The position numbers were made by a program, and so were the translations under genes. The notes below the pieces were generated by a model. That model saw nothing but the letters and a program-made list of their open reading frames with translations, ran no database searches and was not told the DNA's origin. Positions 34,414 to 47,469 of a stretch of 64,000 nt of DNA are shown here, one piece after another. Position 1 is the stretch's first letter. Every line of letters starts with the position of its first letter. The DNA is taken from positions 219,407,679-219,471,678 of the forward strand of contig CM055265.1 of NCBI GenBank assembly GCA_029237695.1, written 5' to 3'. The stretch comes from Conchocele bisecta (lineage: Eukaryota; Mollusca; Bivalvia; Lucinida; Thyasiridae).

Positions 34414-35650
34414 TTCGCGTTCCCATTAATTTAAATTGGACCGCAATCAGACTGCAATCATGTGACTGCGGTCCAAATAGTTGGTTGCGGAATTGCAATA
34501 CTTATAGCGCAGTTAGCGATGCGCTCTGCTTTTAATTGCAGTTTACGCTCCTTTTTTTCTTTAAACTGCGAAAGAATGACCGCTTTACGCTGTGCTCTGC
34601 GGTCAAACCAGCGGACCGCTCTGCTTGACCAATGCGGCAATAAAATCGAAATAGTTGACAAACGTATCCGTGTTCCAATCCAAAATTTTATTCCATCTAT
34701 TTAATTCAAAGTGACTAGAAAGTCAGCGGTATTGGTGATCTGTTTTTTTGTTGAGCAAAAATAAATCGGCGGGTTATTGCGAGACAAACAGTGAAACCTT
34801 GACCTTGACAATTTCTTGGACAACAAAAATGTCGTCACTACCGTTCCGAATATCAAGAACAAATTAATAGACACCACCATACTCACAATATATTTATTTT
34901 CATATAAAATCAAATTATAATGTGAGGTCTACGGTATAATATGGCAAAACTAAGCATCAATTTTGCGTTTTGTTTCCTTTTTCGTCTGTATCAAATTACG
35001 TTTTCCCATTATGTTAACATTATTTCGACGCGATCCTATAGTCGACATGACAATTTCTGAGATCAACACAACTTTTCATAATGTCTTTCAATTTCAAGCT
35101 GCAAGGAGACTGTGAATTGCATATTAACCATAATAACATGGTGAACATATTGATAATAACTTTAAAAGAAAAGCATATTTTTATTTTCGAAAACTGATCA
35201 TAAAAAAAATAATTATTTTGTAATTAGATTTCTATTACTGCAAACGTTATGTTCTGGCTGTTGATTTCTATTGGCCCGAATCAAATTTTGTGAAGATAAT
35301 ATTTATTACGGTGATAGCCATTTCTTTAAAATAAAACGGTTTACTTGTTTACGGTTTACTTACCAGGGACCTCATGTTTACCGTACCATGCCCATGGCTC
35401 TACCGAGCAGGCTAGCAAGGCACAGATTGTACACACTTCATCCCCATAGTCAGTTTCGTACTGTGACATTCTTCTCAGCCAAATTGAAATTCGTCCTCGA
35501 ATTCCATGTTTAATTTTTGTCTCTGAATTCCATATGTTTGGGTACAATTTTGGGAGTATTTATCAGTCGCGGTTCTTCGTTGGGCAACAATTTTCACTGG
35601 GCAGAAATATGTCCACCCAGAATTCCATAGTTGTGGAACATTTCTTCATC
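34414..35650. other. Hairpin-rich, gene-free stretch
   Basis: 34430-34620 is packed with GCGGTCC/GGACCGC and AATTGCA words, including a hairpin ATTGGACCGCA...TGCGGTCCAAT at about 34434-34480. No protein was recognised to 35650. Confidence 0.5.
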
Positions 35651-35970
35651 AGTCACGACTCCACATTGGGAGTAGTTGCGGCAAGTAACTGCTCCATAGG
35701 TTTTTCCTACAGAGTACCGAATCGGATCTCATTCGCGCTTTAGCTGTTAATTGCGACATATTTTTCTGTATTTATTACACAGAAATGAATAAGTATAATA
35801 CTGACATTTGTTTCAATTGAAAAATACAGAAAATATGTCGCAATTAACAGTTGAAGTGCAAATCAGATGTGATTTGGTACTTTGCAGGGGAAACCTACGG
35901 AGAGCACCATAACTCTCGGTACGGACGATGCGGGAGTATTCTGCAGAGTTACTTCCCGCAACTACGTTGG
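35651..35970. mobile_element. Long inverted-repeat element (MITE-like)
   Basis: Arms of about 130 bp are inverted copies. The inner blocks are TTAATTGCGACATATTTTTC and its complement, and the outer blocks GTAGTTGCGGCAAGTAACT and ACTTCCCGCAACTAC. The short centre is AT-rich. There is no coding capacity. Confidence 0.75.
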
Positions 35971-36000
35971 GCGCTAAATGTCAGAGGGTGAGAAAGATGC

Positions 36001-36073
36001 GCACAGCCCGGAATCGAACCGGGGATCTCTGGTTTACCACACCATCGCTCTACCTACTGAGCAAACCGGGCAC
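36001..36073 (-). pseudogene. tRNA-Thr(GGT)-like sequence
   Basis: The minus strand has a D arm (GCTCAGTAGGTAGAGC), an anticodon loop GTGGTAA (anticodon GGT, Thr) and a T arm (CCCGGTTCGATTCCGGG). The 5' acceptor strand GCCCGGT does not pair with the 3' side (CTGTGCG), so the acceptor stem is broken. It is probably a tRNA pseudogene or a SINE head, not a working tRNA. Confidence 0.6.
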
Positions 36074-36826
36074 AAATACACACTTATTAACCATAGTGAT
36101 CACTTCATTCAACCAAAAATTCACAAGCTAGAAGTTATGCCAAATTATTACAGTCAACGTCACAGATTATGCTCTTGGCGACATTAGCGGACACAAATGT
36201 GTCCATCAATTTGATCAAATAAACAACGGAATCTGACAGACAACACTACGACGGCGCATGGAAAAATCATTATTCTGGTACTTGGAATCAAAATTGTGGA
36301 TATTAAGATCAATATGTGAGGCGCTGACAGAACCTTTAACATGTTTTATCACGATAGCAGCTACAGGGATTGTTGGACGCATTTATTTAGAGAAACAAAA
36401 GATTACAACCCGCATTGGATAATATACTAAGTTACATTTTGTTCTAACGTACACCAACACAGAGGATTACATTTGCGACAATGTTGGATTCTGGATTGTG
36501 TGGACAGGTGACAAGAATCGGAGCTGGATAAGAACCGACAGACGTGATTCTGAATATGCGTGCTTGGTCTGTGGTTATTCTTCCAGATCATGTCATGCAT
36601 GTTTTAATTTCACGTCATGTCAAAGCAGCACTATTGAACATACTGAATAACTTTAATATTCTACACCAGAATTAAAGTTCATTCATCGTCTGATGTGTAA
36701 CTGATGAATTAAGGTAAGTTACTTGTATAAGACAACTTTTTCCTCAATAATGTTTATGCCCCACCACGATATTGGAGGGGGCATTTAGTGTTAGCCTTGT
36801 CCGTTCTTCAGTCCGTCACCAACCTA
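36074..36826. other. No gene recognised
   Basis: It is AT-rich with no motif. The end (CCCCACCACGATATTGGAGG near 36761) resembles the flank of the satellite-like repeats. Confidence 0.4.
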
Positions 36827-37260
36827 GTAACTCGTAAAACATTTAAACCGTAATAGCTACAGACCTGAAACTTGGTACATGTATGGTTGATTCGACCCCA
36901 TGATCATGGATTATCTCCCCCTTTTCAAGTTAGAATTTTCCAATTTTGGCTTGTAGCTCGTAAAACTTTTAAACCCTAATAGCTACACACCTGAAACTTG
37001 GTATGTAGCTTCCTTATGATGAGTAGATTTTTAAAGTTTATTTTGATTCGACCCCTCGTCATGGATTATCTCCCCCTTTTTTAATTAGAATTTGAAAATT
37101 TTGCCTTGTAACTCGTAAAACTTTTGTAATAGCTACAGCACTGAAATTTGATATGTAGCTTCCTTATGATGAGTAGATGCGGAAAGTTTATTTCGATTTT
37201 TGATTCGAACCCCGTGTCATGGATTATCTCTCCCTTTTAGACACTGGAATTTTGCCTTGT
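36827..37260. repeat. Satellite-like tandem repeat, three units
   Basis: Units of about 125-155 bp start near AACTCGTAAAACTTTTAAACC at 36829, 36955 and 37109. They share CTGAAACTTGGTATGTAGCT and CATGGATTATCTCCCCC. Confidence 0.75.
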
Positions 37261-37442
37261 TTACTATCAAAGCGATATGTGGGGTATCCGTGTTCTACGA
37301 ACACGTTTTCTGGTTTAGTTATCTCCCTTTGTTTTTTCGCGCACTGATTTGTCCGGAGCATAACGCGAACACCCTTTGCAATATTTTTTATGAAACTTAA
37401 CACATGCATAGGTCTCACGGGACAGTGCGGAGCTAGCGTTAA

Positions 37443-37935
37443 AGGTACATGCCCACTCAGTAGGCACAAAATGTTCTTTATGTCAGAGACATCATCGGAT
37501 ACATTTTCTGGCCAGATAAACAATCATTTACCATTACCCACGTATTGTTTGGCATTATTATACATTTTATATCGGAAGAAAATTTCCACATTGATATCAG
37601 GGACGATAACCGTGTTTCCTTAAAATGATAACGGATATTACTATTTATTCTCTGTATTTATTTGTTGATGTGCAAAGATCATACTTTATAATTTGTCAAT
37701 ATCTTTTTCAGTTGATGCATTTAATTAGTATAAATAATTATAAAATATCATGCCCCATTTGCACATGAAAATACCGATACCACCGCGCGTCACTATCAGT
37801 AAAATAAATATTACCAAATGATTATATCTGTATAGCGGGCACTCGTAATGTTTATAACTAGTGGAAAAGTGACAATTATACACTTATTTAATTCCCATAA
37901 AGAGCATTTTTAGCCTACTGAGTGGGCATGCACCT
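37443..37935. mobile_element. TTAA MITE, copy 2 (inverted)
   Basis: A 493-bp copy of the 4478-4987 element lies in opposite orientation and is flanked by TTAA on both sides (37439-37442, 37936-37939). Both ends read AGGTACATGCCCACTCAG or a near variant. Confidence 0.8.
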
Positions 37936-38019
37936 TTAAAAAGGGGTTGGACAATTTTTGTAGCGATTGCCTGCGGACAGTGCGATATAGTCTGCGCATT
38001 GACGTCCATCCGTAGTTCT

Positions 38020-38490
38020 TTTGCCGAGCCTGCTTGCGGAAAGCGAGACTTAGTGATCACAATGACGTCCGTGCATCAGTCCGTGCGTCAGTCCGTCCGA
38101 AATCGGTGTATGTTTTTAAATACCATATCCTAAGTCACATTGACTTGAAACATCAAATGCTTATTAGTCATCATCCATATATTCATTCTGTGTCCCACTC
38201 ATGCGGCCCCTGTGCCCCAAGGTCAAGGTCAAATTACTTTGAAATTTGTGTTAAAGTTTTTGCATACCTTATATCTCCACAACACTTTCTCAGATTTGCT
38301 TCAAACTTCAGATAATTATTTATTATCATCCATATTTTCATATTATAGCCCACGCATGCGACCCACATGCCCAAGATCAAGGTCAAATGACTTTCAAATT
38401 TGCGCTAAAGCTTTTACATACCTTAATTTAAACTTCAAATAAATATACTCCGAGACCATCAAATGCCTCGGTGGGCTCGACATGCGGGCC
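38020..38490. repeat. Satellite-like repeat related to 25.2-25.8 kb
   Basis: The order CTTGCGGAAAGCGAGACTTA, AAGTCACATTGACTTGAAAC and AAGGTCAAGGTCAAATTACTT matches 25240-25770. About two and a half units are present. Confidence 0.65.
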
Positions 38491-38653
38491 ATGGCCATCT
38501 GGTTTTTATTTACCGTAGGTTAGTTTTTGACATGCCTGCATGTGGACAGTGCGATATAGTTGTCACATTGGCCTACATACGTACGTACATCCATATGTAC
38601 GTCACTTCGTGCGTTCATTTAAATTTGTTTTGATTTAAGGTTAAAGTTTGTAA

Positions 38654-39140
38654 AGGTACATGCCCACTCAGTAGACACAAACTGTTCTTTGTAGCAATTA
38701 AATAAGTGTATAATTGTTTCACTAGTCCACCAGTTCTAAAAATTACGTGTGCCCGCTATCCATATATAATCATTTAGTAATATTTCTTTTACTGATAATG
38801 ACTAGCGGTGGTATCAATCTATTTTCATATTCAAATGAGGCATGATATTTTTTAATTATTTATGCTAATTAAAGGTACATACCCACTCAGTAGGCACAAC
38901 AATTAAAGTTATGTGTATTCTTAGTTATTTGTAGGAATTAAGTAAGTGTATAATAAGTCACTATTCCACCAGTTATAAACATTAAGAGTGCCCTTTATAT
39001 GGATATAATCATTTAGTAATGTTTACTTCACTGATAGTGACACGCGGTGATATCAGGCTATTTTCAGGCAAATGGGGCATGATATATTTTAATTACTTAT
39101 ACTAATTAAATGTGATCCCCTGAAAAAATAATGTTACCAT
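38654..39140. repeat. Two half-copies of the TTAA MITE in tandem
   Basis: Each half (38654-38868 and 38873-39140) begins AGGTACAT-CCCACTCAGTAG and stops near the MITE centre (ACTAATTAAA). The second starts at the TTAA that ends the first. This points to insertion or replication slippage at TTAA. Confidence 0.7.
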
Positions 39141-40860
39141 CAGTTAACTCGAAACCGCAAAGCTCCAATAACAGTCAATGTGACATTGATTATAATTTAC
39201 CTAACCACGACATCCAACCTGCTTCGCCTGCGAAATCTGACATTCCACCTCCAACAGCCCCAGGAATGATTCTACCATCTGGCAAAGTTAAATCAGTGTA
39301 GATATGACTACATTCAGATACAATGTGCGTACCGCAGATACAATGTGCATACTAATGTAGAATATTATTTTATAGTGTTTAGTATTACAGTAATCAATAT
39401 AGTTTATGCTACATTATACATTATAGCAAATGACATAAACTCAATGCTTGACAATGGGATTATCCAGAACTACAGAAACAACCATTGTCGTTTTCTCGTG
39501 ATAAGGGTACAAGTACTTATATGCGACCCCAAAGTTGTAAACATACAAAACTGATACACAACGGCTTAACCCGAATTTTAAAACGTGTCGTCTGCAATAG
39601 AGGACATTTATTGACTATTCACATATTTGTCATGTTAGTGTACTATGTAAAAAAAGCTAAGTATAAAATATTAAACCACTTTACGATTAACTATGCGACC
39701 TTCAATACAGGAGTGTATAATATCTTATTATACCACTAAAATTAAACCGTAGTGATAAAGTATAAGCTGTGTGTACAGGTAGTTAATCGCTTCACTGACC
39801 CAAAGTGAACGAGTTTCATCTGCTAGTATAAAAATATACTACACCAAGGATTAAAATCGTCCGATATGAAGGTATACAATGTATTAATCTAGGCGATGTG
39901 CTCGGCTCAACCTCTTGCGTTAGACTGATACACTATACCGCAGTGCGAGTGTCAGGCATTGATCTGATTGGTCAAAAGTTATCTAGGCAGAGTATATTTA
40001 TAATAAAAAGTAAGTTTCAACTTCGTGATGTTAACTCAAGGGTGTTTTGAAAGAGAATAAAGAATTATTGGAAAAGTTGTGTATTTGTTCATATAAACAT
40101 GTTCGGGCTAGTCGATATTACCTGTTTGGCTCTGAACTAATTTAATATTAGAAAACTGTTGTCTGCTTCAAATCACAGGTAAAACTACATTTCGATATAA
40201 TTTCTCTAATGACCAGAGGCAAATTTGATTGGTTGACAGATAACGTCGTCTGTTACAGTGTCCGAATGGGTATTGCACAACATTGCGACAGCGTTACGCA
40301 CCATTGAGTCACACGTTATGGTATTGCAGAAGCCCTATATATATGTTGCTCCTCTCTGCTCCTCTCGGCCGAGGTCCTTTAACATGGGGGAGATGGTACC
40401 TGAAGGGATACCCTGTACTACGGTACCTGAAGGGACACCATGTACTAATAATAACTGCTTCCATCGAAAAGGTGGACATACACACAGTTTACGCCAAAAA
40501 CATTGATGCACCATGCATGCTCTTTGGTTATGTACGTATATGAATGGCACGCCCACCCGAAGGACTTCCTACTTCGAAATATGGGCCCGCTATTTTAACC
40601 TAATCATAACTACCACAAACAGAAAACTGCATATTAGAATGAATATATACAACCGAATTGTGTTGCCAAGGCAGTACTTAACACGCATTGAACATGTCAT
40701 ATTGGGGACTAACGATACTGGTCTTTATACATGTAACATTAGCCATGGCTAATTTGTAACTTGCAGTGTGTTGGTACCAGTGCATGATAAGCGGGGAGTT
40801 TTTGTACGACCGTTTTTAAAAAACGGTACGTATTATGTTTTACCGAGGGGCGGGCGGCTG
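39141..40860. other. No gene recognised
   Basis: ORFs to 86 codons were read and resemble nothing. A short duplication (GGTACCTGAAGGGA-ACC at about 40395 and 40422) is present. Confidence 0.4.
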
Positions 40861-40869
40861 ACAGAAAAA

Positions 40870-41310
40870 GTGCATAGTTCGTGTACACAACTCCGAAATC
40901 GTTCAGTCGATCGATCTGAAACTATACACACGTCTTTTAGACATATTGAAGATGTGCACCTTGGTGTTTTTATGCCGAAGAAATATATTTTAACAAAAAT
41001 ATCGCCTTTTTAATGTAGCCATTTTTTCTACATTTTGCTATACAATTATATATACGGTATAGAGTTTGTGTACACAACTCCTCCGAAACCTTTCAGTCGA
41101 TCGATCTGAAACTATACGCACGTCTTCTACACATATTGAAGATGTGCACTTTGGTGTTTTTATGCCGAAACAATATTTTTTAACAAGAATATCGCCGTTT
41201 TAACTTCTAAATTTTTCAATACAATTATATATACGGTATATAGTTTGTGTACACAATTCCTCGGAAACAGTTCAGTCGATCAATCTAAAACTATACGTGT
41301 ACACGTCTTC
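40870..41310. repeat. Tandem array of about 183-bp units, block 1
   Basis: Units begin at about 40877, 41062 and 41241 with AGTTTGTGTACACAACTCC and carry TTCAGTCGATCGATCTGAAAC and GAAGATGTGCACCTTGGTG. A palindrome GTACGACCGTTTTT-AAAAACGGTACGTA precedes the array. ORFs across it are translated repeat. Confidence 0.75.
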
Positions 41311-41519
41311 GAGATGAAGAAATAATGCTATACAGTTTAAAATTCTCATTAATGTTTCTTGCCTTGGTGACAGCTTCACATTTCGGCATCTTAGCTGTCT
41401 GGCCCATATTCGACAGGCGTATTTTGTGACTTACGACACTATTGTTTATGTATGTAGTGTTATACAGAAAATTGGTGAAATTATAAACGTACTTCATCAG
41501 TAATTATAATGCTAGTACA

Positions 41520-42060
41520 TGCAATATTTTTGGTCAAGGTCAAATGACTTAGAAATTTGCGTTAATGTTTTTGTCAAAATGTGGGTTAAACTGTTCACAT
41601 ACCTACTACTTCTACTACTACTACTACCTGCTATCATTCCTATTTAATTTTTTCTGCAGAATGTCCAGACTAACTTTATAAGAAATGCTGCTCAATTTGG
41701 TATTTGCGGACTCGTAGTGTTAACGGCTGGAACATGGTCATCATTAAAAGGATGACACCGCAACGTATTGATGAAAAATAACATTTACCCGATACCGCAT
41801 GGGCGCCGCCATTACGCCAGACAAAATAATAGACCACGTAATCCCATACCCTGTAAAGGCCTAGTGTGCCTTTAGAGGTATGTTTATTTTGTTTGTTTCG
41901 TTTTCATTGTTAATACCCCCTTGCCGATAGGTTGTTGGTCCATGTCCGTACGTACATGCATGCGTGCCACACTGTGTATCTAGGGATGGTAATTTGTTAT
42001 GCTTTGCAAACGATCTACGTCCGATCGCCCAATGTCAAGATCACTAATGCCTCGGTTACA
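41520..42060. repeat. Dispersed repeat family G, copy 2
   Basis: It is homologous to 25760-26290, with the same landmarks and orientation and a variable CTACTACTA microsatellite. Confidence 0.75.
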
Positions 42061-42089
42061 TATGATGCTGCCGCCGCACGGTTATGCGG

Positions 42090-42128
42090 CCTGCGGTCTG
42101 CGGTCTGCGGTCTGCGGTCTGCGGTGTG
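42090..42128. repeat. Heptanucleotide microsatellite
   Basis: The unit TGCGGTC is repeated about five times. Confidence 0.85.
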
Positions 42129-42139
42129 TAGATGCGATT

Positions 42140-42690
42140 TTCATACGACCGTTTTTAAAAAAAGGGTACGTATTATGTTTTACCGCGGGGCGGGCGGGCG
42201 GCTGACAGAAAAAGTGCATAGTTCGTGTACACATCTCCTCCAAAACCGTTCAGTCGATCGTTCTAAATCTATACACACGTCTTCTACACATATTGAAGAT
42301 GTGCACCTTGGTGTTTTTATGCCGAAAAACTTATTGTTTAACAAAAATATCACGTTTTTAACTTAGCCACTTTTTCTACATTTTTCTATACAATTCTATA
42401 TACGGTACAGAGTTCGTTTACACAACTCCTCCGAAACCGTTCAGTCGATCGTTCTGAAACTATATACACGTCTTCTACACATATTGAAGAGATGCACCTT
42501 TGTGTTTGTATGGTGAAAAGATTATTGTTTAAATATCACCTTTTTAACTTAGGCATTTTGTCTACATTTTTCTATTCAATTCTATATAGGGAACATAGTT
42601 TTTGTACACAACTCCTCCGAAACCGTTCATTTCTACATTGTTATATCCAATTATATATCATTTCTACTGTACACATCTCTGCCTAAATTA
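42140..42690. repeat. Tandem array of about 183-bp units, block 2
   Basis: It starts with the same ACGACCGTTTTTAAAAAAAGGG leader as block 1. Units begin near 42220, 42411 and 42598. Family G separates the two blocks. Confidence 0.7.
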
Positions 42691-43200
42691 GTATACATGT
42701 TTAACACAAAGAGATGAAGAAATAATGCTATAGAGTTTCAAATTATCATTAATGTTTCTTGCCTCGGTGACAGCTTCACTTTTCTGCATCTTCGCTGACC
42801 GGCCCATATTCGACGGGCGTATTTTGTGACTTACGGAACACTTGTTACAAATCGTACGGCTTTGCGGGCTGCGGAAGCAGCGTTGACAAATGTTACCGGG
42901 TCCGCACGGCAATCTTAAAAGTCATGAGATCAAAATGCGTGAAAAGACCGCAAGATGCTAGTTAACAAACCGCGAGGCGCCTTCAGGGCAACCGCAAGAC
43001 AATCGCAATGCGCTCGCACGATTGTTGCGGCCACCGCGAAGTTGTCGTGGCGGGTGTATAAGACTATATTTAGGAACATTGCACGACCATCTGACGGAGG
43101 CCGCAAGACCACCGTGAGGTGACAGTAAGGAGGATTCACGGTTGTTGCGTGCAGCACGATTTTCTAGGCACACCAGACATGGTAAAAACCGTGAGGTGAC
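42691..43200. other. GC-richer repeat-like stretch
   Basis: Part (41305-41480 and 42710-42850) is duplicated: CTTGCCT-GGTGACAGCTTCAC and CGGCCCATATTCGAC occur in both. 42930-43190 is rich in ACCGCGA/ACCGCAAG words. No gene was found. Confidence 0.45.
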
Positions 43201-43475
43201 CTTGTTTCTCTTACTTTATACTGGTTTCTAAACATAAACAGGATCATTTAATACTCGTTTTACCATCACTGTGTTATTCACCTGTGACCGAGGACAGTTA
43301 CCATTTATTTTCAAATTATCTATTTCACGCATTGTGACAGTAGGCATTGAATTATACAATGGAACATCTGTAAACCGGACACACTGGGGATCTCCCAGGG
43401 TGTCCGGTTTAGTGATATTCCACAATGGGCTTGGGCTACAAGTTACCACAACATTGGTTACAGCCCTTACCCAAG
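43200..43475. repeat. Composite-repeat part with pogo-like palindrome
   Basis: It matches 26350-26560. The MITE part at 43355-43428 has arms ACATCTGTAAACCGGACAC and GTGTCCGGTTTAGTGATAT. It is followed by GGGCTACAAG...TTACAGCCC, as found at 1027-1065. Confidence 0.65.
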
Positions 43476-43887
43476 TATGTCAACAATACATCAATGTAAC
43501 AGCAATGGTGATAAGCATACAGGTATATGTACATGGGTACATACCAATAATCATGCGGTTTATATATATATATGTATATGCACAATGTACGAAAAGAAAA
43601 ATCGGATAAAAACAGAGAGTAAAGAAAGTGAGAGAGGAGATTGGGAGAAAGAATGAAAGAGTCACAACGTAACAACGTCCTCTACAACTTTACTACATTC
43701 GCAGTAGGAAGTTTCTCTGATATGGTTATTGCAAAGATCACAATTAAAACTGCTACATTTATTTCGAATTCTTGCATGCATAACTGAAAACAATCGATCT
43801 CCTCTAAATAGTATGGTGGTATATTATATTGAGTACATAGTTGTTGGGCGCATGGTTTCTTGAAGTGTCTAAGACTATCTACATTTC

Positions 43888-45453
43888 TCAGCAACTCAGT
43901 TTTACTGAAGATGGTATAAACGATTGTGTGTATACTTCCAGTCGTGTAGTGGGGAAATTTAAATCAAATTGATTTCTAAGATTGTAACAAGATATATTAT
44001 TAACAGTGGGTGGAATCAGGTTAGAAATATAACTAGGTACTTGATTATTGTTGGCTTTGTACATGATCGAAAGCTTTTGAATACTACGTCGAACAGATAG
44101 AAGTTGCCATCCATCTTTTTGCCTCAAGTTGTCGAGTGATACTGACCGTGTTAAGCCTGTTACTATTCTCGCGGCTTAATTCTGATTTTTATTCAACGAA
44201 TCATTTTCATATTCTGTACACCCATCCCAGACTGATGAAGCATATTCTAGCATAGGTCTCATATAAGATATAGTTATTTGGTTTAAAGATTGTCTGCTTA
44301 TCTTAAATTTTAGGTTACGCATTATTCCCAATACTCTCGTAGTCGAATTAATTATATGTTGTATGTGTGTATGCCATTTTCCGTTATTGCTCAGTGTTAA
44401 ACCAAGATGCTTATGATCGTCAACAAAGGTTATGGACGTGTTCTGAAATATTAAGTTTAAGGGTAAATGTTAAAGTTAAGATAAAGTTGTCTTAATGTTA
44501 GAAGCATCGCTTCAGTCTTGTTCGGATTTATACTAACCAACCATTGTTTAGCCCAATCAGAAATCATTAGCAGGTCATGATTTATTATGCCTTCTAGATC
44601 ATAAGCATGTGTTGAAGAAAAGGACAGAGACCTGTCGTCAGCAAATAATCGTACAATACTTAATAGATGGTCAGTTATGTAGTTGACATATAGTACATAG
44701 TAATGGGCCGAGTACCAAACCTTGTGGTACGCCAGCAGTAACTAATCTGGTATCTGAGGCTGTGGACCGTATTGATACGGACTGTTTCCTGTTCGACAAG
44801 TTATTTTCGATCCAGTGTAAAATGCAACCATTTAATCCATTGTAGATTGTCGTTCATCAAATGCCTGACATATTTGATGGTGAATGTCTATAAGTTGATA
44901 TTCTTTTGAATGGCCTGGTAAAAAAACAGATTGCCTGTTATAAATCAATTGTTGTGAGTGCAAGTGATTATAAATATCATTCTCTCCATTACCTTACCTA
45001 GATAATTAAATAATTTGAAGGCGTCTGTGGACACCCCTTTTTAAATAGAGGAATTACACTTGCTAATGTCCACGCCATTGGAAATTGACATTCACTGACA
45101 GATCTATTGAAGGGGATCGCCAGAGGTTTTGAGACAGATGTAATAGTTCCTTTTAACATTATATGACTAATTAGGTCGTATCCACAAGCTTTATTAGTTT
45201 GCAAAATTCGTATGATATCTCTAACCTCAGATTCATTTATATTAATCGTATCAGGAACTTGGTTAGTTTTTAATTCAGACGGTGGTAAAGTAGAGTTATT
45301 ATCATCAACAGTTGATATTGAAACGAACAAGTTGTTAAGACAGTTTGCTTTTTCGGCATCAGACAAATATAAATGTTCGCTGTTACCGTCATTGGTTTTT
45401 AAACAGTCAGTGGTGTAACTGATTTCAGTTACGTTTGAAATAACCTGATACAA
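43888..45453 (-). pseudogene. CR1/Jockey-like LINE reverse transcriptase, broken
   Basis: The sense strand is minus. 45453-44998 gives the RT N-terminal part (LQTNKACGYDLISH, AWTLASVIPLFKKGCPQTPSNY). Around 44610-44660 a short frame has LFADD, the catalytic FADD box. 44127-43888 is the C-terminal end (DGWQLLSVRRSIQKL, YNLRNQFDLNF). The frames between are interrupted by several shifts. The block with the first catalytic Asp (D-x-S-K-A-F-D) is missing between about 44860 and 44830, where DERQST is followed directly by later sequence. It could derive from the same family as the endonuclease piece at 2447, but nothing links them physically. Confidence 0.75.
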
Positions 45454-46369
45454 TTATGTCTTATAGTTGTGTAAGATTTGCCTCCCTTCCGTTGTCAAAT
45501 TGTAGATAACCTGTATCAGTTATTTTCAGTATCTATCCTTTTCTACACAATTTAAAAGGGAGGTAACACAAAATCAATTGTTGACTTAACTATAGTTTAT
45601 AGCGTGGTGTTAATTCCCTTGTTCATTTTGATACCACTTTGTATTATATCTTACGACTAATACCATGATCATGATAATTTACGTGAATAAATACATCAGA
45701 ATAGGGGCATTTAGAAAAAATACAAACGATACACACTGTTCCCAGTTTTGCTGCCGACAAACATTTGGCCATTAAACACATTAAATCTTAAAAATATATA
45801 AATGTAAGTAGTTTTTCATCGTGGTGTCCAGCACTAGTCCATTATCTAATCAGTTCTAGAACGCTTTGCCCACCATGTTCACAGTACATGGAGTGGGTCC
45901 AACATCATACTCGTGACGACCATGATGCATATTTTGGCATGCGGACACTGTATCTGTCTATATATGTGACTGTGACTGGAGAAATGGGGCTTATGGGTAT
46001 TACGACCACTTCAGATCAAGATCAGCCTCTGCAGATAATGATCTGTACTGTTCGCCATTCCGCCAATGAAACACCCACCCTGCTTATACCAAGCAAACCA
46101 TTACCAGCTACATCAGTGTTTAGTTATTTCTTCAAGCTACATTTACCCAAAAATCACAGAACGATGACTAGCATGAGTCAAATAACCCAAATAGAACAGC
46201 CATTGTACATCATGTACATGTTTTCAGAAAATCACGAATACATTGCTCACAGCACATGGGGTTGGTACAACTCTATACCGAGTTGGTTAAGACACGCATT
46301 CATGATCATAATGAACACACCTGGGATTTACATATGCCAACACATTTAAATTTTCGTTATGTTTCTGAT
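45454..46369. other. No gene recognised
   Basis: The longest frame, 45888-46349 (153 codons), has ordinary composition and no motif or family likeness. I treat it as chance. Confidence 0.4.
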
Positions 46370-47345
46370 ACTGTGCATGCAATTCCCAATTATCATGTAT
46401 AATTTGGCAGACATGCACTATATTAGAATAACCCCTGACAGTTATTTCGAATAACTTCCTCAAGTAATGTTCACATTCAACAAAGTTCGTATTTGTTTTT
46501 GACAAACATAACCTCTACCAGTTATGTGTAATAACTGTCTCACGTTATCTTGAAAAATAGCCCATAGCTGGGTTTCACATAATTATGCGCATAACATGTA
46601 GATATACACATGATTGACACACATATCGAGTTATCTTCATGATGTTGCACATGCAGTTTCCATTTACCATGGCAGGCATGCACTATATTAGAATAACCCG
46701 CGACTGCTATTTCGAATAACTTCCTCAAGCTATGTAACAAAGTTCGTATTTTATTTTGACAAACATAACCTCTACCAGTTATGTGTAATAACTGTCTCAC
46801 GTTATCTTGAAAAACAACCCATAGCTGGGTTTCACATATGTGCATAACATGTAACATATGTGCATAACATGTAGATATACACATGACTGACACACATGTC
46901 GAGTTATCTTCATGATGTTGTACATGCAATTTCCATAATTATATCATGGCAGGCATGCACTATGTTTGAATAACCCCTGACAGTTACTTCGAATAACTTC
47001 CTCAAGTGATGTTGACATTCAACAAAGTTTATATTTGTTTTGACAAAGATAACCTATACCAGTTATGTGTAATAACTGTCTCACGTTATCTTGAAAAACA
47101 ATCCATAGCTGGTTTTCACACATGCGCATAACATGTAGATATACACATGACTGACAGACATGTTGAGTTATCTTCATGATGTTGTACATGCAATTTGCAT
47201 TTTCAGGGCTAGGAGAACGCTTGTCAGTTATTTTGAATATAACTTCAAGTTATGTTGACATTCAACACAGTTGACAATCAACACAAATAACCTATGCCAG
47301 TTATGTGTAATCACGTCCTCAAGTTATAATCAGAAAAACAACCAT
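46370..47345. repeat. Tandem repeat of about 260-bp units
   Basis: Landmark GTTATGTGTAATAACTGTCT recurs at about 46519, 46779 and 47062, with a diverged copy near 47299. Each unit also carries TTATCTTCATGATGTTG and CATAACATGTAGATATACAC. ORFs here are translated repeat. Confidence 0.8.
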
Positions 47346-47469
47346 ACGACCATGGTGACTAGCATCAGTCGAGTAACCAAAATCGAGGAGGTGTCATCAT
47401 GATCATAGATAGTACACACCATGTACATGTTGTAAGAAAACAATGTTATTAAAAGTATAAATAGCTTCG

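Noticed and set aside
36001..36073. Functional tRNA-Thr gene
   Set aside because: The acceptor stem does not pair, although D, anticodon and T arms are recognisable.
40768..42366. Two ORFs sharing a VHSSCT...VHLGVFMPK segment
   Set aside because: The shared part is the 183-bp tandem repeat. There is no start context or domain.
45888..46349. 153-codon open frame as a host gene
   Set aside because: It has no motif, domain or gene context and sits beside a tandem repeat. Its length is within chance for this composition.
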